Source of the DNA: Planctomycetaceae bacterium | GTDB taxonomy: Bacteria > Planctomycetota > Planctomycetia > Planctomycetales > Planctomycetaceae | Direction of reading: 5' to 3' | Length of the DNA: 8,173 nucleotides | NCBI GenBank assembly: GCA_027080405.1 | Contig: JALWSL010000789.1 | Coordinates: 353-8,525, forward strand | Position numbers and translations under genes: made by a program | Shown here: positions 6,501 to 8,173 of the stretch, in pieces | Layout: each line of letters starts with the position of its first letter | How positions within the stretch are numbered: position 1 is the stretch's first letter | Notes under the pieces: model-generated | The model's input: the letters and a program-made list of their open reading frames with translations, nothing else | The model's database searches: none | Told to the model about the DNA's origin: nothing

Positions 6501-8173
6501 ATTGGTCTTGCCTGTCCTGGACTGGCGAAGTTGATTTTTTCAAAGCGTTCCAAAATCTGGAACGGGATTGTAAACGACGGCGGCCCGCGCTGGTGTCCCT
6601 CTGAAGCGATTCCGCGTGTGTAAGATCCCCATCAGTGACAAAAGGGTAGCGACTCATCCGATAGAACGGCAGCGGGTCTACCGATTGACCATAAACCGTA
6701 TTCAGATCGGCGTCTTTATCCCAACCGACATTGTACAGGATGAAATCACGCCGCCAGTGCTCGGGAACCGGTTGATCGGGCACCTCAAACCGAAGCGTCA
6801 TCTCATCACCCGCCCCCATCACGACAAGCCGTTCGTCCTTTTGGTCAATCAATTTTCGTACATCGCCGTAGTTTGTCAAATACCCCCGCATCGGCGGCCA
6901 CTTCGAGAACTGCGAGACCACATCATAGGCGTACAGTTCCGGACCAAACCGGGGCGGCGGAATCACCTGCGAGAATCCCCGATCATGTAAATCGGCTTCA
7001 ACCAGTTTACAGTCGATCCGACTGAAATCAACTGGCGTTTCGTCAACTGTGTAGAAGATGTGATCCCAATAAAGTTCCTGCTCGCTGGAAAGCCTCAGGC
7101 GGTAGTCGTCTGTCAGAAAAGTGTTGGAAAGATCAAGCACGATGGTTTTCGTTTTTCCTCCTGGAAAACCGGTAAACGGAATCACCCGTTCCCACTTTCC
7201 CCGGGAGTTTATAACCGATAGCGATAAAGGGGCCGGAGGTGCAACCGTCCCGTCTTGTGTCATCGCGGTGTTGATCGAGGTATCACTGGGCCGAATCCAG
7301 CCCGTCAAGAAAAGTTTGATCGACTTCGGACTTTTCAGCTTTCCCAAATCGATCTCCAGATAATGATTTTCGACCACTCCCTGTCTCTGTTTTTTTCGGA
7401 ACGGTTTCGCGTATCGGTCGTCCTTTTCGGAAACCAGTTCCAGCAGATCGTCGTGGTATTGATTGCTCACCGAGATCGGTTTTCGGGGGCTCCGAACCGT
7501 GTGTATTCCAAAAGAAGCCAGGTGAGCCGGGCCTACCTTTTCGTTGGAAAATATTTGCACTTCGGCGGGATGATCGATCGCGATCAGTTGAACGGTATCG
7601 AAATAGGCCGCTTCCCAAAGTTCCTCGGTTATTTGCAATTGGTAAGTTCCCTCTTTGGGCCGTAGCTGTTCTCCCCTGATGAGCAGATATTCCCATTCCC
7701 GATAGGGGGCCAATTCGCCAGCTGGCGTAACCAGACCGAGAGGAGCAGCCCAGAGGAGATCAGTAACGAATTCGTATCGTTCGCCGTTCCACGCATATAG
7801 ATACGGACAGGAACCTTTGAGGGTCTGCTTCTCGTAAATTCGGCTGTTTCGAGCGGGTGAAAGGATGTTCGCAGGGATCCCGTTAGTCCATAAAATACGC
7901 AGCACTTCGGCACTGTTGTGCTGACCAAGACCGAAATGCGTTGTTTGCGAATTGACAGTCCGCGGTTGATATAGCTGTCCCGCTTTCAGTTCCAGTAAAG
8001 AGCCGATCCCATAATGATTGACTCGCCCGCTGGCTGAGCGCTGATTCCCCTTTATCTGTTCGGCCCGCAACGCAATTTCCAGCCAGTTGTTTTTCTCTCC
8101 TCCCTGATTGGAGAGGAGCGAAATCGGGTTCTTCTTTCCATTTCCAGACGGATTTCCAACACCGAGAACGCAT
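6499..8173 (-). CDS. Large ASPIC/UnbV (CRTAC1-type) protein with long C-terminal extension, N-terminus outside window
   Basis: The frame stays open to the window edge on the minus strand, so the start is missing. The TTG at 8070 is an internal leucine: upstream codons in the same frame read LLSNQGGEKNNWLEIAL, the usual lead-in from FG-GAP repeats to the ASPIC/UnbV domain. 557 residues are visible. ASPIC/UnbV covers about 28-95 (GIGSLLELKAG, THFGLG, ILWTNG). The remaining 460 or so residues are a C-terminal extension that includes SCPYLYAWNGERYEFVTDLL at 121-140, a beta-rich middle, and FILYNVGWDKDADLNTVYGQ at 477-496. From memory, similar extensions occur in large FG-GAP/TPR/ASPIC proteins of Planctomycetes and Acidobacteria, but I know of no defined function. 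The last 28 residues or so are polar and basic. FG-GAP repeats, possibly TPRs and a signal sequence are expected upstream, outside the window. This is the first visible gene of the four-gene unit and ends 12 bp before the NHL gene. The family is sure; the role is unknown. Confidence 0.88.
   Translation of the reverse strand, partial: CVLGVGNPSGNGKKNPISLLSNQGGEKNNWLEIALRAEQIKGNQRSASGRVNHYGIGSLLELKAGQLYQPRTVNSQTTHFGLGQHNSAEVLRILWTNGIPANILSPARNSRIYEKQTLKGSCPYLYAWNGERYEFVTDLLWAAPLGLVTPAGELAPYREWEYLLIRGEQLRPKEGTYQLQITEELWEAAYFDTVQLIAIDHPAEVQIFSNEKVGPAHLASFGIHTVRSPRKPISVSNQYHDDLLELVSEKDDRYAKPFRKKQRQGVVENHYLEIDLGKLKSPKSIKLFLTGWIRPSDTSINTAMTQDGTVAPPAPLSLSVINSRGKWERVIPFTGFPGGKTKTIVLDLSNTFLTDDYRLRLSSEQELYWDHIFYTVDETPVDFSRIDCKLVEADLHDRGFSQVIPPPRFGPELYAYDVVSQFSKWPPMRGYLTNYGDVRKLIDQKDERLVVMGAGDEMTLRFEVPDQPVPEHWRRDFILYNVGWDKDADLNTVYGQSVDPLPFYRMSRYPFVTDGDLTHAESLQRDTSAGRRRLQSRSRFWNALKKSTSPVQDRQDQ

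Larger units (their letters stand above)
853..8173 (-). other. Predicted four-gene operon: ASPIC/UnbV - NHL - pentahaem cytochrome/TPR - CRTAC1
   Basis: Four genes share one strand with gaps of 12, 44 and 4 bp and no room for internal promoters of normal size except possibly in the 44-bp gap, where I see none. All four products are predicted to be extracytoplasmic or membrane-bound. The promoter is beyond the right edge of the window. The operon call is inferred from spacing and strand. Confidence 0.8.

Noticed and set aside
8068..8070. TTG as start of the rightmost gene
   Set aside because: The frame stays open upstream to the window edge and encodes the expected lead-in to the ASPIC/UnbV domain, so the gene begins outside the window.

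Overview
The window most resembles a Planctomycete-type chromosome. The basis is gene content and style: CRTAC1-type ASPIC/UnbV proteins, a multiheme cytochrome c fused to TPRs, an NHL propeller, a halogenase-like flavoprotein and patchy Shine-Dalgarno sequences. The lineage is an inference; no rRNA or marker gene is present. I saw no tRNA, CRISPR array, insertion sequence or phage gene, and coding density is very high.

Layout. Positions 2-796 (+) hold the C-terminal part of a flavin-dependent halogenase-like oxidoreductase; its 5' end lies outside the window. It converges on a block of four minus-strand genes, with 56 bp (797-852) between the two stop codons. In transcription order the block contains: (1) the C-terminal 557 residues of a large ASPIC/UnbV protein with a long C-terminal extension (8173-6499, start outside the window); (2) a secreted six-repeat NHL beta-propeller (6486-5620); (3) a 949-residue membrane protein with five transmembrane helices, five CxxCH haem c sites, a beta-rich domain and TPRs (5575-2726); (4) a membrane-anchored CRTAC1-like protein with DxDxDG calcium loops and a terminal ASPIC/UnbV domain (2721-853). 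The gaps are 12, 44 and 4 bp, so a single polycistronic unit is likely. Its promoter is outside the window and no convincing terminator follows it.

How the genes may work together (inference). All four products are predicted to act outside the cytoplasmic membrane. The cytochrome is the only recognisable redox component. Its membrane part carries two histidines in each of two helices, at matching depths, which could hold two b-type haems. If so, the protein could carry electrons from the quinone pool to its five periplasmic c haems. The NHL propeller and the two ASPIC/UnbV proteins would then be partners, scaffolds or substrate-binding components. The substrate cannot be read from the sequence. 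The cytochrome architecture and its conserved setting between two ASPIC/UnbV genes are the most interesting aspects of the window.
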